This document shows positions 17,901-28,222 of a stretch of DNA of 64,000 bases, piece by piece; within the stretch, counting starts at the first letter, position 1, and the number at the start of each line of letters is the position of its first letter. Under the pieces are notes generated by a model. It saw only the letters and a list, made by a program, of their open reading frames with translations, had not been told where the DNA came from and did no database searches. This stretch comes from an uncultured Acidobacteriota bacterium (GTDB lineage Bacteria; Acidobacteriota; Terriglobia; Terriglobales; Acidobacteriaceae), in contig CAIQPK010000021.1 of NCBI GenBank assembly GCA_903873705.1, positions 1 through 64,000 on the forward strand. Reading direction: 5' to 3'. Position numbers and translations under genes: made by a program.

Positions 17901-18769
17901 TGCCCGGCCCGCAGCTCGTCCGGGCCGGTTCCAACATACGGGGAACGCAATCCTTCGTGCACATCATGGCGTCGGTGTGGCGCCGTCCTGCGCTCGTCGC
18001 GCTGGAGCTCGCCTGGCGCTGGATCTTCGGCATCATCCTGCTCCGTCTTCTCTGGACCAGGAACCCCGACCTCCACGACAAGCTCTTCGACGCCTCCTGG
18101 TGGAGCCAGCTTGGCGACCACTTGCTGCACCACACCGCCGTCCTCGATACCAACACCGGCGGCCCGCTGTCGCTCCTCGCCCTTCTCATCATCTGGGCTG
18201 CGCTTTCGGCGCTGAGCCGCGACAGCATCCTGCGCAAACTCGACCCCCGCCTGCAGCAGCGCAACGCTACCGTTGTGGTGCTCGCGATCCTTCGCGTTCT
18301 CGCCTTCAGCGCTGTCCTTGCCATCTGGGTGGCCGCCTTCGCCAGCACCTCTTCCAGCATCGTCCAGCAAAGCGACCCCAACTACGTCCTCGGCTTCGGC
18401 CTCATGGTCACCTGCACTCTGCTGCTCTTCATGCTCTGGAGCGTGGTCAGCTGGATCTTCCCCATCGCGACCGTGCTGGCCATGTCTCGTAACCTGTCCC
18501 TGGCGGCCAGCCTTCGCGCAGCAGCCCGCAGCGGCCCGCTGCGCGGCAAGCTGATTGAAATCAACCTCGTCATGGGCATCGTCAAGGTCGCCCTCATCGT
18601 TCTGGCGATGGTCTTCTCAGCCACCCCGCTACCCTTCCAGAGCTATACGACCGATGGCTTCCTGCACTCGTGGTGGATCGGCATCGCCATCCTTTATCTG
18701 CTCGCGTCAGACTACTTTCATGTCGTCCGCCTCGCCTCCACCGTCGCGCTCTGCCGCGCCTATGACTAA
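17900..18769 (+). CDS. Multi-pass membrane protein of unknown function
   Basis: Long ORF with several hydrophobic segments; ATG overlaps the leuS TGA by one base. Confidence 0.7.
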   Translation: MPGPQLVRAGSNIRGTQSFVHIMASVWRRPALVALELAWRWIFGIILLRLLWTRNPDLHDKLFDASWWSQLGDHLLHHTAVLDTNTGGPLSLLALLIIWAALSALSRDSILRKLDPRLQQRNATVVVLAILRVLAFSAVLAIWVAAFASTSSSIVQQSDPNYVLGFGLMVTCTLLLFMLWSVVSWIFPIATVLAMSRNLSLAASLRAAARSGPLRGKLIEINLVMGIVKVALIVLAMVFSATPLPFQSYTTDGFLHSWWIGIAILYLLASDYFHVVRLASTVALCRAYD

Positions 18770-18861
18770 TCCGTCATTCTTCCGACACCACCGCTGAAAA
18801 CTGCATCCTATGGCCCATGTAGCCCCCAGGGCGCTGCATTCAAGGTTACGGAGGTAGTGCG

Positions 18862-19032
18862 ATGTCATTTGGAATTTACGCAATTGGAACGCTCATTCTG
18901 CTCGCAGGGGTCGTCTACGTCGCCCACCTCGCGCACGTGCCCGAAAAATGGATCGTCGCCATGGCCCTGCTCGTTCTCGGCGCCGGCATCATGGGCGGCG
19001 TTTCTTCCACCCGCCAGAAGGACCCCAGCTAA
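18862..19032 (+). CDS. Small (56 aa) two-helix membrane protein
   Basis: MSFGIYAIGTLILLAGVVYVAHLAHVPEKWIVAMALLVLGAGIMGGVSSTRQKDPS preceded by GGAGGTAGTGCG. Confidence 0.7.
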   Translation: MSFGIYAIGTLILLAGVVYVAHLAHVPEKWIVAMALLVLGAGIMGGVSSTRQKDPS

Positions 19033-19096
19033 CGTCACCGGGAGCCAAGGCGAAATCCTCAACAGGTACCGAAACCGCCCGCATTAGACTGTAAGC

Positions 19097-20680
19097 GTGC
19101 CCACACTGCCTGATACGAACGCGACCTCGACCATCGTCATCCTCGACTTTGGCTCCCAGTACACCCAGCTCATCGCGCGCCGCATCCGCGAGTTCAACGT
19201 CTTTTCCGTGGTGCTCCCGTGCACCACGCCGCTCGATACCATCCTGGCGCTCCAGCCGAAGGGCATCGTTCTCTCCGGTGGCCCGTCCAGCGTTTATGAC
19301 GCTGACGCTCCCAAAGCCGACCCCGCCATCCTGCAGGCAGGTCTCCCCATCCTCGGCATCTGCTACGGCCTGCAATTCATCACGCACCACCTCGGCGGCA
19401 AGGTCGTCCCCGCCGCCGCGCGCGAGTACGGCCATGCGGAAGTCGAAGTAACCGATCCAGCTCTAATCTTTCATGGCTTACCAAAGAGGCTCGAAGTCTG
19501 GATGTCCCACGGCGACCACGCCGAAACCCTTGCCCCTGGCTTCCGCGTCACGGCCCGTACTGCCAACGCCGTCGCCGGTATAGCCGACGAATCCCGCCGC
19601 ATGTGGGCCGTGCAGTTCCATCCCGAAGTCGTCCACACCAAACACGGCATGGCCCTGCTCAAGAACTTCGCCGTCACGATCTGCGGCGCCACCCAGGACT
19701 GGACCCCCGCCCACTTCATCACGAGCACCATCGCTAAAATCCGCGCCCAGGTAGGCGAAACCGGCCACGCCATTTGCGGCCTCTCCGGTGGCGTCGACTC
19801 CTCCGTCGCCGCCGTCCTTGTCGCTCGCGCGATCGGCGACCGCCTGACCTGCATCTTCGTCAACAACGGCGTCCTGCGCAAAGACGAGTTCGAAAAAGTT
19901 CAGAAGACCATGCGCGAAGGCCTCGGCCTCAATGTCGTCGCCGTCGACTCCAGCGCCCGCTTCCTCGCCAAACTAGCCGGCGTCACCGACCCCGAACAAA
20001 AGCGCAAAGCCATCGGCAACGAGTTCATTGCCGTCTTCGACGACGAAGCCAAAAAAATCTTCGAAGCTGAACAATCATCCGGTGAAGAAGTAGCCTGGCT
20101 GGTCCAGGGCACGCTCTATCCCGACGTCATCGAATCCGCCAGCGTCCACGGCCCGTCGCATGTCATCAAGTCGCACCACAACGTCGGCGGCCTCCCCGCC
20201 GACATGAAGCTCAAACTCATCGAGCCCCTCCGCGACCTCTTCAAGGACGAAGTCCGCCGCATCGGCCGCGACTTGCGGATGCCCGAAGAAATCCTTGAAC
20301 GCCAACCCTTCCCCGGCCCCGGCCTCGCCGTCCGCATCCTCGGCGAAGTCACCCCCGACCGCGTTGCGATTCTGCAGGAGGCGGACGCCATCTGCGTCGA
20401 AGAGATCAAGCGCGCCGGTCTCTACAGCAAAGTCTGGCAGAGCTTCGCCGTCTTACTTCCGATCAAAACGGTAGGCGTCATGGGCGACCAGCGCACTTAC
20501 GCTTACACCTGCGCCATCCGCGCCGTAGAAAGCGAAGACGGCATGACCGCCGACTGGGCCGCGCTACCCTACGACGTCCTCCGCACCATCTCCAGCCGCA
20601 TCGTAAGCGAGGTCCGCGGCATCAACCGCGTCGTCTACGACATCACATCCAAGCCCCCCGGCACCATCGAGTGGGAATAA
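19097..20680 (+). CDS. guaA: GMP synthase (glutamine-hydrolysing)
   Basis: [41 protein letters not shown]-terminus. Confidence 0.97.
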   Translation: MPTLPDTNATSTIVILDFGSQYTQLIARRIREFNVFSVVLPCTTPLDTILALQPKGIVLSGGPSSVYDADAPKADPAILQAGLPILGICYGLQFITHHLGGKVVPAAAREYGHAEVEVTDPALIFHGLPKRLEVWMSHGDHAETLAPGFRVTARTANAVAGIADESRRMWAVQFHPEVVHTKHGMALLKNFAVTICGATQDWTPAHFITSTIAKIRAQVGETGHAICGLSGGVDSSVAAVLVARAIGDRLTCIFVNNGVLRKDEFEKVQKTMREGLGLNVVAVDSSARFLAKLAGVTDPEQKRKAIGNEFIAVFDDEAKKIFEAEQSSGEEVAWLVQGTLYPDVIESASVHGPSHVIKSHHNVGGLPADMKLKLIEPLRDLFKDEVRRIGRDLRMPEEILERQPFPGPGLAVRILGEVTPDRVAILQEADAICVEEIKRAGLYSKVWQSFAVLLPIKTVGVMGDQRTYAYTCAIRAVESEDGMTADWAALPYDVLRTISSRIVSEVRGINRVVYDITSKPPGTIEWE

Positions 20681-20689
20681 GAGTTCGCG

Positions 20690-21511
20690 ATGGACAAGCT
20701 GATAGCGATTGTCGCCATACTCGCAGCAGGTCTAACGAATGCAGCTGAGGCGCAGGGCATCGACCAATCCAGATCGTCCCATCCGGCTCATCAGGGGAAA
20801 ACACTGGACCTGACCAAACCATTTCACACCCGCTCCTCCTGGCGTTTGGTCGTGACCGAGGGTACCCCAGTAAGGGACTTCGGAGACAATGAAGCACCCG
20901 GTGCGCTGACTCTATGTCTATACAAAGTCTTGAGAGGGCCCTGCCTATCTGACCCAGTTACCCTTCCCCTCCACCCGCCGGACCCCGATTACGCCGTTGC
21001 GTGGGAACCCCACTACCTGATCAAGGCAGCGATCGTTTACCCGCATGGTCCGGCCGCCGCTCCGTTCCTGTTGCTTGTTACCGGCAGTCTTTATTCAGGA
21101 GACGGCGACCAACTAAGGTCTACCCAGCTGGTTAGCTACGACGCCGACAAGGATATGTTTCAACGCGTCTATGGCCAAAGTACCGGTCACAACAACAACC
21201 AGGAAATCCGCTTCGTAACCGACGGCCCACTGCGGGGAAGCGTGATCTCCGCTGAGCCACAGGAGCATTTGCCCTACGGCTTCTGGATCGTAGTCAATCA
21301 GTTGACGCCGCAGGGAACCTACCACCAGGTCCTGCGCTACGCCAGCGCTACGCGCTACAACGACGGCAACCCACTCGCCGTGATCGACTCCGAAATGCCC
21401 AACATCCAGAACCGTCTCGCCATGTGGAAGCCCGGCGAGCCAATCCGTACCCCCAAAAGCAAACCCTGCCCCAAGCCGTCATTACGCAATACCGAGTTGT
21501 GGTGCCGCTGA
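20690..21511 (+). CDS. Hypothetical secreted protein
   Basis: 822-nt ORF with signal-peptide-like N-terminus. Confidence 0.55.
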   Translation: MDKLIAIVAILAAGLTNAAEAQGIDQSRSSHPAHQGKTLDLTKPFHTRSSWRLVVTEGTPVRDFGDNEAPGALTLCLYKVLRGPCLSDPVTLPLHPPDPDYAVAWEPHYLIKAAIVYPHGPAAAPFLLLVTGSLYSGDGDQLRSTQLVSYDADKDMFQRVYGQSTGHNNNQEIRFVTDGPLRGSVISAEPQEHLPYGFWIVVNQLTPQGTYHQVLRYASATRYNDGNPLAVIDSEMPNIQNRLAMWKPGEPIRTPKSKPCPKPSLRNTELWCR

Positions 21512-21575
21512 AGTCCCGCGGACACAAATTCGGTCAAGCTTCCATCTCCTTCAAAGTCATTCCGTCTCAAGCCAG

Positions 21576-22868
21576 CTAGCGAACATTGATCACGGTTCGA
21601 TTGAGCGTCAACACCACCTCAACCGTATGCGTATTCGGATCGGCAATCGCCTTATAGCCGCCGCTATAACCTTCAAGGCTCTTCACGGCCGTGTTGTTCT
21701 TCAGAAAATTCGCCACATACTCCGGATTGAAAACATCACCCGGCTTAATCTGAAACGTCCGATCAAAGTCCGCCTTCGCCACCGCATCCAGGCCATCTGC
21801 CGTAAACGTCTTAAGGCGATACTGCTCACCCGGCTCAACCGTAACCGCGTAAGCCACCTGTTTCGCCGCAGCATCCAGCGCCGCGCCCGAGTGCACCATC
21901 ACATCCAGGTACCCTCGCCGCCGGTAAGCCGCATCCAGCGGCGCCAGTGTCTCCAGCAGCGCCAGCCGCGAAGCCAGATCGCCCTCATGCAGCTTCTGCG
22001 TCGCGGCAAACGCCTCCGCACTCATCAATGGCGAGCCGGCGAAACTCAGATGCGACACGTGATAAATTTCCCCCGGCGTCAGCGTCCCTGACACCACCAG
22101 CGCCACATCGCCGTTCGCCCCCGCCGTAGGTTCCAGCGTCACGCCGGTCAGCTTCGCATCGGCATAACCCGCATCCAGCAGCGGTGCAAGAATACTTTCC
22201 GACGTCAGCCGACCGGCGAGTCCGTCGTTGTAAGGCGTTCGCGCCACTGCATTCACTGACTTCTGCACCAGGGGCACCAGTTCCGTACTGACGCCGCTCA
22301 GGTGGATATTGGCCACCCGCACCGGTGGCCGCACTACGCGAAACTCCATCGCGCGTTCGGGATGCAGCAGTGTCGACTCCATCGTCTCGTGCGTCACCTC
22401 GGCTTTGATGCCCTTTGTGGCCAGTGCCCTGGTGAGAGCATCGGCGATGCCGTCCGGCTGTATCGTGCTCTCGATCACATAACCGCCGAAGAGCGGAGCC
22501 GTCGCGTGAATGGCGGTGGTTATCTCGTCTGGCGTCAGCCACACGAAATTTTCGAAACCCACACGCACCATGCCCTTTTGAGCACGCGGTTTCAACTCGA
22601 AGTCGACAGTGAATCCGTCCTTGACGGGAGCCAGAGACACACTCACATCGTCAAAGTAAGCCGTATCGGCGAGCCGTTGTGCCGCTGCGGCCAACGATTC
22701 GTTGGTGACCGTCTGGCCCACATGCACCTGCGCCACAGCCTCGAGCTGCTGCTGCTGATACGGCCCGGGATGTTCGAACACGATCTTCTTCGCCAGCCAT
22801 CCTTCGGCACTGGCAGGCACGGAAAGAAGACTCAACAGGAGCGCAGGCAAAGCACGGTAGAAGGACAT
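21576..22868 (-). CDS. Secreted POTRA-domain protein (BamA/surface antigen-like)
   Basis: Signal peptide plus serial POTRA-like segments (YFDDVSVSLAPVKDGFTVDFELKPR; YRRRGYLDVMVHSGAALD). Confidence 0.7.
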   Translation of the reverse strand: MSFYRALPALLLSLLSVPASAEGWLAKKIVFEHPGPYQQQQLEAVAQVHVGQTVTNESLAAAAQRLADTAYFDDVSVSLAPVKDGFTVDFELKPRAQKGMVRVGFENFVWLTPDEITTAIHATAPLFGGYVIESTIQPDGIADALTRALATKGIKAEVTHETMESTLLHPERAMEFRVVRPPVRVANIHLSGVSTELVPLVQKSVNAVARTPYNDGLAGRLTSESILAPLLDAGYADAKLTGVTLEPTAGANGDVALVVSGTLTPGEIYHVSHLSFAGSPLMSAEAFAATQKLHEGDLASRLALLETLAPLDAAYRRRGYLDVMVHSGAALDAAAKQVAYAVTVEPGEQYRLKTFTADGLDAVAKADFDRTFQIKPGDVFNPEYVANFLKNNTAVKSLEGYSGGYKAIADPNTHTVEVVLTLNRTVINVR

Positions 22869-22909
22869 TGGCGCTGATCATAGCTGCGGCGGAAGCGCAT
22901 CGCAACTGC

Positions 22910-23215
22910 CTATCGCACACGCTGAGTGCTCAATAACTTTGCCTCCACCTGCTCCCGCGTCACCCCGGCGATGCGCAGCGTCTTCGTCCTGCTCGAGGCG
23001 CCGGTAACCAGGGTGATTCTCGCTCGCGGCACGTCCAGTAAATCCGCAAGAAACGCCACGAGCGCGGCATTGGCCCGGCCATCCGCCGGCGGCGCGCTCA
23101 GCGATACCCTTAGAGCGCCGTCATGCACGCCGTTGATCGCGTCCTTCTTTGCCCCCGGGTGAACCCGCACTGGGAGTACGCATCCGCCCTCCCCATCACG
23201 CAAAGCAAGCGTCAC
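22910..23215 (-). CDS. DUF167 (YggU) family protein
   Basis: LPVRVHPGAKKDAINGVHDGALRVSLSAPPADGRANAALVAFLADLL; GTG start overlaps upstream stop by 4 nt. Confidence 0.88.
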   Translation of the reverse strand: MTLALRDGEGGCVLPVRVHPGAKKDAINGVHDGALRVSLSAPPADGRANAALVAFLADLLDVPRARITLVTGASSRTKTLRIAGVTREQVEAKLLSTQRVR

Positions 23216-23907
23216 GCGAAAACGCGCTTTCCGAAGATCGCTGTTCCCACCCGGACCACCGTGGACCCCTCTTCGATCGCCACGCGGAAGTCTCCGGACA
23301 TCCCCATCGATAGCTCCGCCAGCTTCGGAAACCGCGCCGCTTGCGCGTCCCGCAGCTCCCGCAGCGCACGAAAGTAAGGCCGTGCTGTCTCCGCATCCTC
23401 GCTCCACGGCGGCACCGTCATCAGCCCCCGCGCCTCCACGTGCGACAGCGCCGCCATCGCCTCCAGCAGCGCAGGCAGCTCGGCTGGCGCCAACCCATGT
23501 TTCGACTCCTCATGCGATAGCTTCACCTCGATCAGCACCGGCAGTACCTTACCCAGCGCCTGCGCTGCGGCATTCAGTCTCTCCGCGGTCTTCAGCGAGT
23601 CCAGCGTATCCACAGCATCGAACAGTTCCGCAGCCTTCGCCGTCTTGTTGTTCTGCAGCGGCCCAATCAGGTGCAGCTTGATCCCCGCGAGTCCCGCTAC
23701 CGCGGCATGTTTCCCCTGCATCTCCTGCACGCGATTTTCGCCAAACAGCCGTTGTCCCGCTACATGCGCTTCCACGATAGCCTCGGCCGGGTGCACCTTT
23801 GACACCGCCATCAACGCGACATCCTCAACACGCCGTCCCGCCCGCCCACAGGCGTCCGCTATCTCGGCGCGAACCCGCTCCAGATTTTCCGCAATAGACA
23901 TCGTCAT
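23212..23907 (-). CDS. YggS family PLP-binding protein
   Basis: ALMAVSKVHPAEAIVEAH..FGENRVQE...LHLIGPLQNNK...LSMGMSGDFRVAIEEGSTVVRVGTAIFG. Confidence 0.94.
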   Translation of the reverse strand: MTMSIAENLERVRAEIADACGRAGRRVEDVALMAVSKVHPAEAIVEAHVAGQRLFGENRVQEMQGKHAAVAGLAGIKLHLIGPLQNNKTAKAAELFDAVDTLDSLKTAERLNAAAQALGKVLPVLIEVKLSHEESKHGLAPAELPALLEAMAALSHVEARGLMTVPPWSEDAETARPYFRALRELRDAQAARFPKLAELSMGMSGDFRVAIEEGSTVVRVGTAIFGKRVFA

Positions 23908-23946
23908 CCAGTGTAACGACCCACCCGCTGGTGCATCCTAGTACCC

Positions 23947-24276
23947 ATGTGGACAATCCTCCTGCTCATCGGCTCCAACATCTTCATGACCTTTGCCTGG
24001 TACGGCCACCTGAAGTACAAAGAGGTTGCGTTATGGAAGGTCATCCTCGTCAGCTGGGGCATCGCGCTCTTCGAGTACTGCCTGCAGGTGCCCGCCAACC
24101 GCATCGGTTCACGCACCTTCTCGCCGGATCAGCTCAAGGTCCTGCAGGAAGTTATTACCCTCAGCGTCTTCGGTGTCTTCAGCGTGTTCTACTTCGGCGA
24201 CAAGCTTCACTGGAACCACGCCGCCGCCTTCGCCTGTCTCATCGCCGGCGCCTTCTTCATGTTCCACAAGTTCTGA
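23947..24276 (+). CDS. DMT-like family protein (DUF486)
   Basis: MTFAWYGHLKY...FEYCLQVPANRIG; short multi-pass. Confidence 0.9.
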   Translation: MWTILLLIGSNIFMTFAWYGHLKYKEVALWKVILVSWGIALFEYCLQVPANRIGSRTFSPDQLKVLQEVITLSVFGVFSVFYFGDKLHWNHAAAFACLIAGAFFMFHKF

Positions 24277-24280
24277 AGCG

Positions 24281-25804
24281 TCAGTGCTTGCTGACCATCT
24301 CCGCGACATCCTTGTGCAGTCCGGCCTGGCTCGACGCGCGCGAGTAGAACATGTGGCCGCCCGGATACTCATGAACCTGCACGCGGTTCGCGTCGCCCAT
24401 GACCGGCATCTGGTCCACCGTGAGGACGGACCCCATGAACGGGCACGAAAGATCGTTCCATCCATGCGCAATCACCACGCGCAGCTTTGGATCGGCTGCC
24501 ACAGCGGACCGCAGATCCTGCACCGCACCCCGGCGCAAATCTTCGCCACGGTCCCATTGCCGGTTCACGTCATACGAAAGCGCGTTGTAGCGCGCGTCGG
24601 TCTTCCATCCCACCACGTGGGTAATGAAGTCCACCATTGCCGTCGTTGTCGGCGCAATGATGCTCTCCAGCAGCGGATCGCCACTGCGCTGCTCCGGCGC
24701 ATACGGGAACGGATCGAAGCTCGTCACATTCGAGTCATACACTGACCCCAGCTTGCCTTCCGAACGATGCACCTCGCGCAGATAAGCACCGGTCTCCAGC
24801 CGCCCACCCGAGTACTTCACAAATGTCGGATCGAGTCCGGTCATCTCCGTTACCCGCTTCACCATTCTGTCCGTCGCTGCCTGGTCGGAGCGTCCTTTCA
24901 GAATGTCCGATGCATACTCGCTTCGGGTGTAGGCGATCACCTCGGCCATTGCCTCCGGCGTCAGCTTGCCCTGGCGCTCCAGGTTCGCGGCCGTGATAGA
25001 CGGCAGGGTCACCATCCACGGAATCGGCGAAAGCTCCGGATAATCATCCAGACCGGGGTTCAGATATGGGCTGACCAGCACCACACCGTTCATCGCCACA
25101 CCGAGCTGCGACTGCAGGTAGTGCGTAATGCGCGGCCCGCGATAGCCGCCGTAACTCTCGCCCACCAGGTACTTCTTCGACATCAGGCGATCGCTCTTCA
25201 CGAGCCAGTCGTAGATCACCATCGACAGGTACTGGATGTCCGGCGTCGGCGCAAAGAACAGCTTCCTGGTCTCTGCCTCATCCACCAGCGACCGTGAAAA
25301 TCCTGTGCCAATGGGATCGATGAAAACCAGGTCCGTAAAGTCCAGCCAGGTTCCGGGATTGTCATGCAGCGTTGCGGGGTCGGAAGGGCTGTCGCCTTCA
25401 TTGCCAAAGTTCACGCGCTTGGGCCCGATGGCGCCCAGGTTCAGATATACGGAGCTTGCTCCGGGCCCGCCATTGAGCGCGAAGGTCACTGGACGCGCCG
25501 CCGCATCGCCGCCCTTCGGCACATCGAGCGTGTAGGCGGTGTAGAGAACGTCGCCCGTAGCCTTGCCGTCGCGATTGTGCAGCGTGATGGTGCCCACGGT
25601 CGCCGTATAGTGCAGCGTCTTCCCGTTCACGTCGATCGTCTGTGCCACATGCGCATCGGCAGGGAACGGGGCAGGCGTCGTTGCCGCTGGTTTAGGAGCG
25701 GCCGCGGGTGCAGCGGGCGGCGCTTTAGGTGCGTCATCCGATTGCGCAATAGCAGGGAAGGCAAACAGCACGGTAGACAGCAGCAGAGCCGGGCGAAAGT
25801 TCAT
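24281..25804 (-). CDS. S10 family peptidase (serine carboxypeptidase-like)
   Basis: ALNGGPGASSVYLNLGAIGPKRV; LVGESYGGYRGPRI; GGHMFY. Confidence 0.9.
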   Translation of the reverse strand: MNFRPALLLSTVLFAFPAIAQSDDAPKAPPAAPAAAPKPAATTPAPFPADAHVAQTIDVNGKTLHYTATVGTITLHNRDGKATGDVLYTAYTLDVPKGGDAAARPVTFALNGGPGASSVYLNLGAIGPKRVNFGNEGDSPSDPATLHDNPGTWLDFTDLVFIDPIGTGFSRSLVDEAETRKLFFAPTPDIQYLSMVIYDWLVKSDRLMSKKYLVGESYGGYRGPRITHYLQSQLGVAMNGVVLVSPYLNPGLDDYPELSPIPWMVTLPSITAANLERQGKLTPEAMAEVIAYTRSEYASDILKGRSDQAATDRMVKRVTEMTGLDPTFVKYSGGRLETGAYLREVHRSEGKLGSVYDSNVTSFDPFPYAPEQRSGDPLLESIIAPTTTAMVDFITHVVGWKTDARYNALSYDVNRQWDRGEDLRRGAVQDLRSAVAADPKLRVVIAHGWNDLSCPFMGSVLTVDQMPVMGDANRVQVHEYPGGHMFYSRASSQAGLHKDVAEMVSKH

Positions 25805-25855
25805 GCTTGTACTTTATCGCGGGATGCGCCCCGCCGTTCATTGTTAGTGACAAAG

Positions 25856-26812
25856 CTAAGGCGCCGTCGTCCCGTGGAGGTCCTTCGCCGCCTGCGCCGC
25901 CACCTTCGCGCGATGTTTCCGGACGTAATGCGCCGCGATATCCGGATAGAACTCCCGGATCGAGGTGATCGCCACATCGCGCATCGCCGAATAACCAAAC
26001 TTCGTGGCCAGCACGCTGAAGTCGCTCGACCCAGCCGGGTAATACCGCCGCGAAACCACCTGCGTGAGCACCTTGCCGCCCAGCGCGGCAATGTTCGGTG
26101 TCGGCCGTCCGCCATACGTACGCGCGACGGCCTGCCGGCTGATGACATACAGCACCCGAACGGTGGGGCTGTGCTTATTGCCCATCGCGTAGAAGCGCGT
26201 ATCTTCATGCAGCAGGCTGGCCAGGAACCACGATCCAATGTAGGTCTGGTCTGTTTTGTCCAGGAAACCCCGCCAGCTATACGCCCACATTCCGGGAACG
26301 CCTTTGCCCAGGGCGGGATGCGAGTTGATGCCTTCCGCGGAAAGCGATGTGATACCCAGAAAGACGAACGCCGAGTAGTCAAACGCCTGCCGCGTCGCCA
26401 CGGTAAAGTTGTACTTCCACCCCGGCGGATGCGCCACGGCGCCGCCGGAAACAGAACGAAAGTTCGGCATGAAGCCCAGGATGCGTTTCGGCTGCTGCCG
26501 TTCCAACGGAATCGGGTTACCATCCGCATCCACTTCAGGCGCTTCAGCCGCCTGCTCTTTCTGCTTCTTGTCATCCCCATTTTGCAGCGGGTCTACAGCA
26601 ACCTCTCCGTCGATGGCGGAGTTGCTAAACAGCATGGCGTACGCCCCGGGATTCAGGGCAGCAGCAGTATCCGCATCCGCAGGAGACCGCAAAGTAGCAG
26701 ACGGCGCATCGGGAAGGGAAGCAGCCGTTGCCGTCTCTGCTAAAGCAGAAACAGCGCACGTAACCACAGCAAACATGCTGAGCAAAACAGAGTGACGACC
26801 GAGCTTGGACAA
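25856..26812 (-). CDS. Hypothetical secreted protein
   Basis: 318-aa ORF with signal peptide. Confidence 0.6.
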   Translation of the reverse strand: MSKLGRHSVLLSMFAVVTCAVSALAETATAASLPDAPSATLRSPADADTAAALNPGAYAMLFSNSAIDGEVAVDPLQNGDDKKQKEQAAEAPEVDADGNPIPLERQQPKRILGFMPNFRSVSGGAVAHPPGWKYNFTVATRQAFDYSAFVFLGITSLSAEGINSHPALGKGVPGMWAYSWRGFLDKTDQTYIGSWFLASLLHEDTRFYAMGNKHSPTVRVLYVISRQAVARTYGGRPTPNIAALGGKVLTQVVSRRYYPAGSSDFSVLATKFGYSAMRDVAITSIREFYPDIAAHYVRKHRAKVAAQAAKDLHGTTAP

Positions 26813-26821
26813 AAGGAGTTC

Positions 26822-27931
26822 CTATTTCTTAATAACCGGACGAGGGCTAACGCAGCGAACGGTAGGCACGCGATTCAGAGGCTTTGCAGGATTAGACGCG
26901 CCCGTGCGGGCAGAGTTTCGCGAAAGTGACAATCCGCCAACTCTGCCCGCAGTGCCGGCTTTTAGCGCCCCCGGCTCTTCCAGGTACCGTTCCACCTCAA
27001 GCGCCGCCATGCAGCCCGTCCCGGCGGCCGTGATGGCCTGCCGATACCGCCGGTCCTGCACATCGCCGCAGGCATAAACGCCGTGCAGCTGAATGCCTTG
27101 CTGCGTTACAAACACATTGTGTTCGGTCTTGATGTAGCCGTCGCCGTCCAGGTCGATCTGCCCCTTGAACATGGTTGCGTTCGGTTCATGCCCGATGCCG
27201 AGGAACATGAACTGCACCGGCAACTCCCAGCGCTCGCCCGTCTTCCTGTTCATCAGCTTCAACCCGCGGACGTCCTTCTCTTCCACGCCCAGCACTTCTT
27301 CAACGACCGTATTGTGCAGGAACGCGATCTGCGGATGCGCAATGGCGCGCTCCAACATGATCCGCGACGCGCGAAAATCCTCGCTGCGGTTGATGATCGT
27401 CACCTTGGTCGCAAAGCGCGTCAGGAACAGCGCTTCCTCCATCGCCGAGTCACCGCCGCCAATCACGGCGATCTCCTTGCCCGATGCGAAGAAGCCATCG
27501 CAGGTTGCGCACGAGCTCACGCCGAACCCAATCAGCGCCTGTTCGCTTGGCAACCCCAGCCAACGCGCCGATGCACCCGAAGCGATAATCAGCGACCGCG
27601 TCTTGATCACCTCGCGCCCCACCGTGAGTTCGAACGGGCTCTTAACCAGGTCAACCGACGTCAGGTGCGCCATGCGCAGCTCCGCACCAAAGCGGGTCGC
27701 CTGCTTCTTCATGTTTTCGATCAGCTCCGGCCCCTGCACACCATCCGGCCAACCGGGAAAGTTCTCCACCAGCGTCGTAATCGAGAGCTGCCCACCGGGC
27801 TCATGGCCTTCCAGGACCAGCGGCTTCAGGTTGGATCGCGCAGCATAAATGGCAGCAGTAAGTCCTGAGCAGCCAGAGCCCAGGATTACAGTGTCGCGGA
27901 CGGTTTCAAAAGAGGTGTTCTGATCAGACAT
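26822..27931 (-). CDS. trxB: Thioredoxin-disulfide reductase with C-terminal extension
   Basis: ILGSGCSGLTAAIYAARS; SSCATCDGFFASGKEIAVIGGGDSAMEEA; GVYACGDVQDRRYRQAITAAGTGCMAALEVERYL. Confidence 0.93.
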   Translation of the reverse strand: MSDQNTSFETVRDTVILGSGCSGLTAAIYAARSNLKPLVLEGHEPGGQLSITTLVENFPGWPDGVQGPELIENMKKQATRFGAELRMAHLTSVDLVKSPFELTVGREVIKTRSLIIASGASARWLGLPSEQALIGFGVSSCATCDGFFASGKEIAVIGGGDSAMEEALFLTRFATKVTIINRSEDFRASRIMLERAIAHPQIAFLHNTVVEEVLGVEEKDVRGLKLMNRKTGERWELPVQFMFLGIGHEPNATMFKGQIDLDGDGYIKTEHNVFVTQQGIQLHGVYACGDVQDRRYRQAITAAGTGCMAALEVERYLEEPGALKAGTAGRVGGLSLSRNSARTGASNPAKPLNRVPTVRCVSPRPVIKK

Positions 27932-28222
27932 AACCGTTTGATTGTACCGGGATGGCAAAGGGTTCAGCTGGCCCGGATAGCCGATTCGCCAGCCGAATGT
28001 CGTAGGCCAGTTCGGCGGAATACCCGGGCCTCGCGGTTTTCGGTTCGACAGCCGGGGTCAATGGACCTGACTCGAACTTTTGGGCAGGCGCGGCGAGAAA
28101 CCGGCCGGAGGTCGATCAAGTCGAAGGCAAAGTCATAGAATGGAAGGGTCAATGGTGCAGCGCGCATCGGTGGAGCCGACTGGCGTGCGCACCTGTCATG
28201 AGTGAGGAGCTAAGGGAACGCT

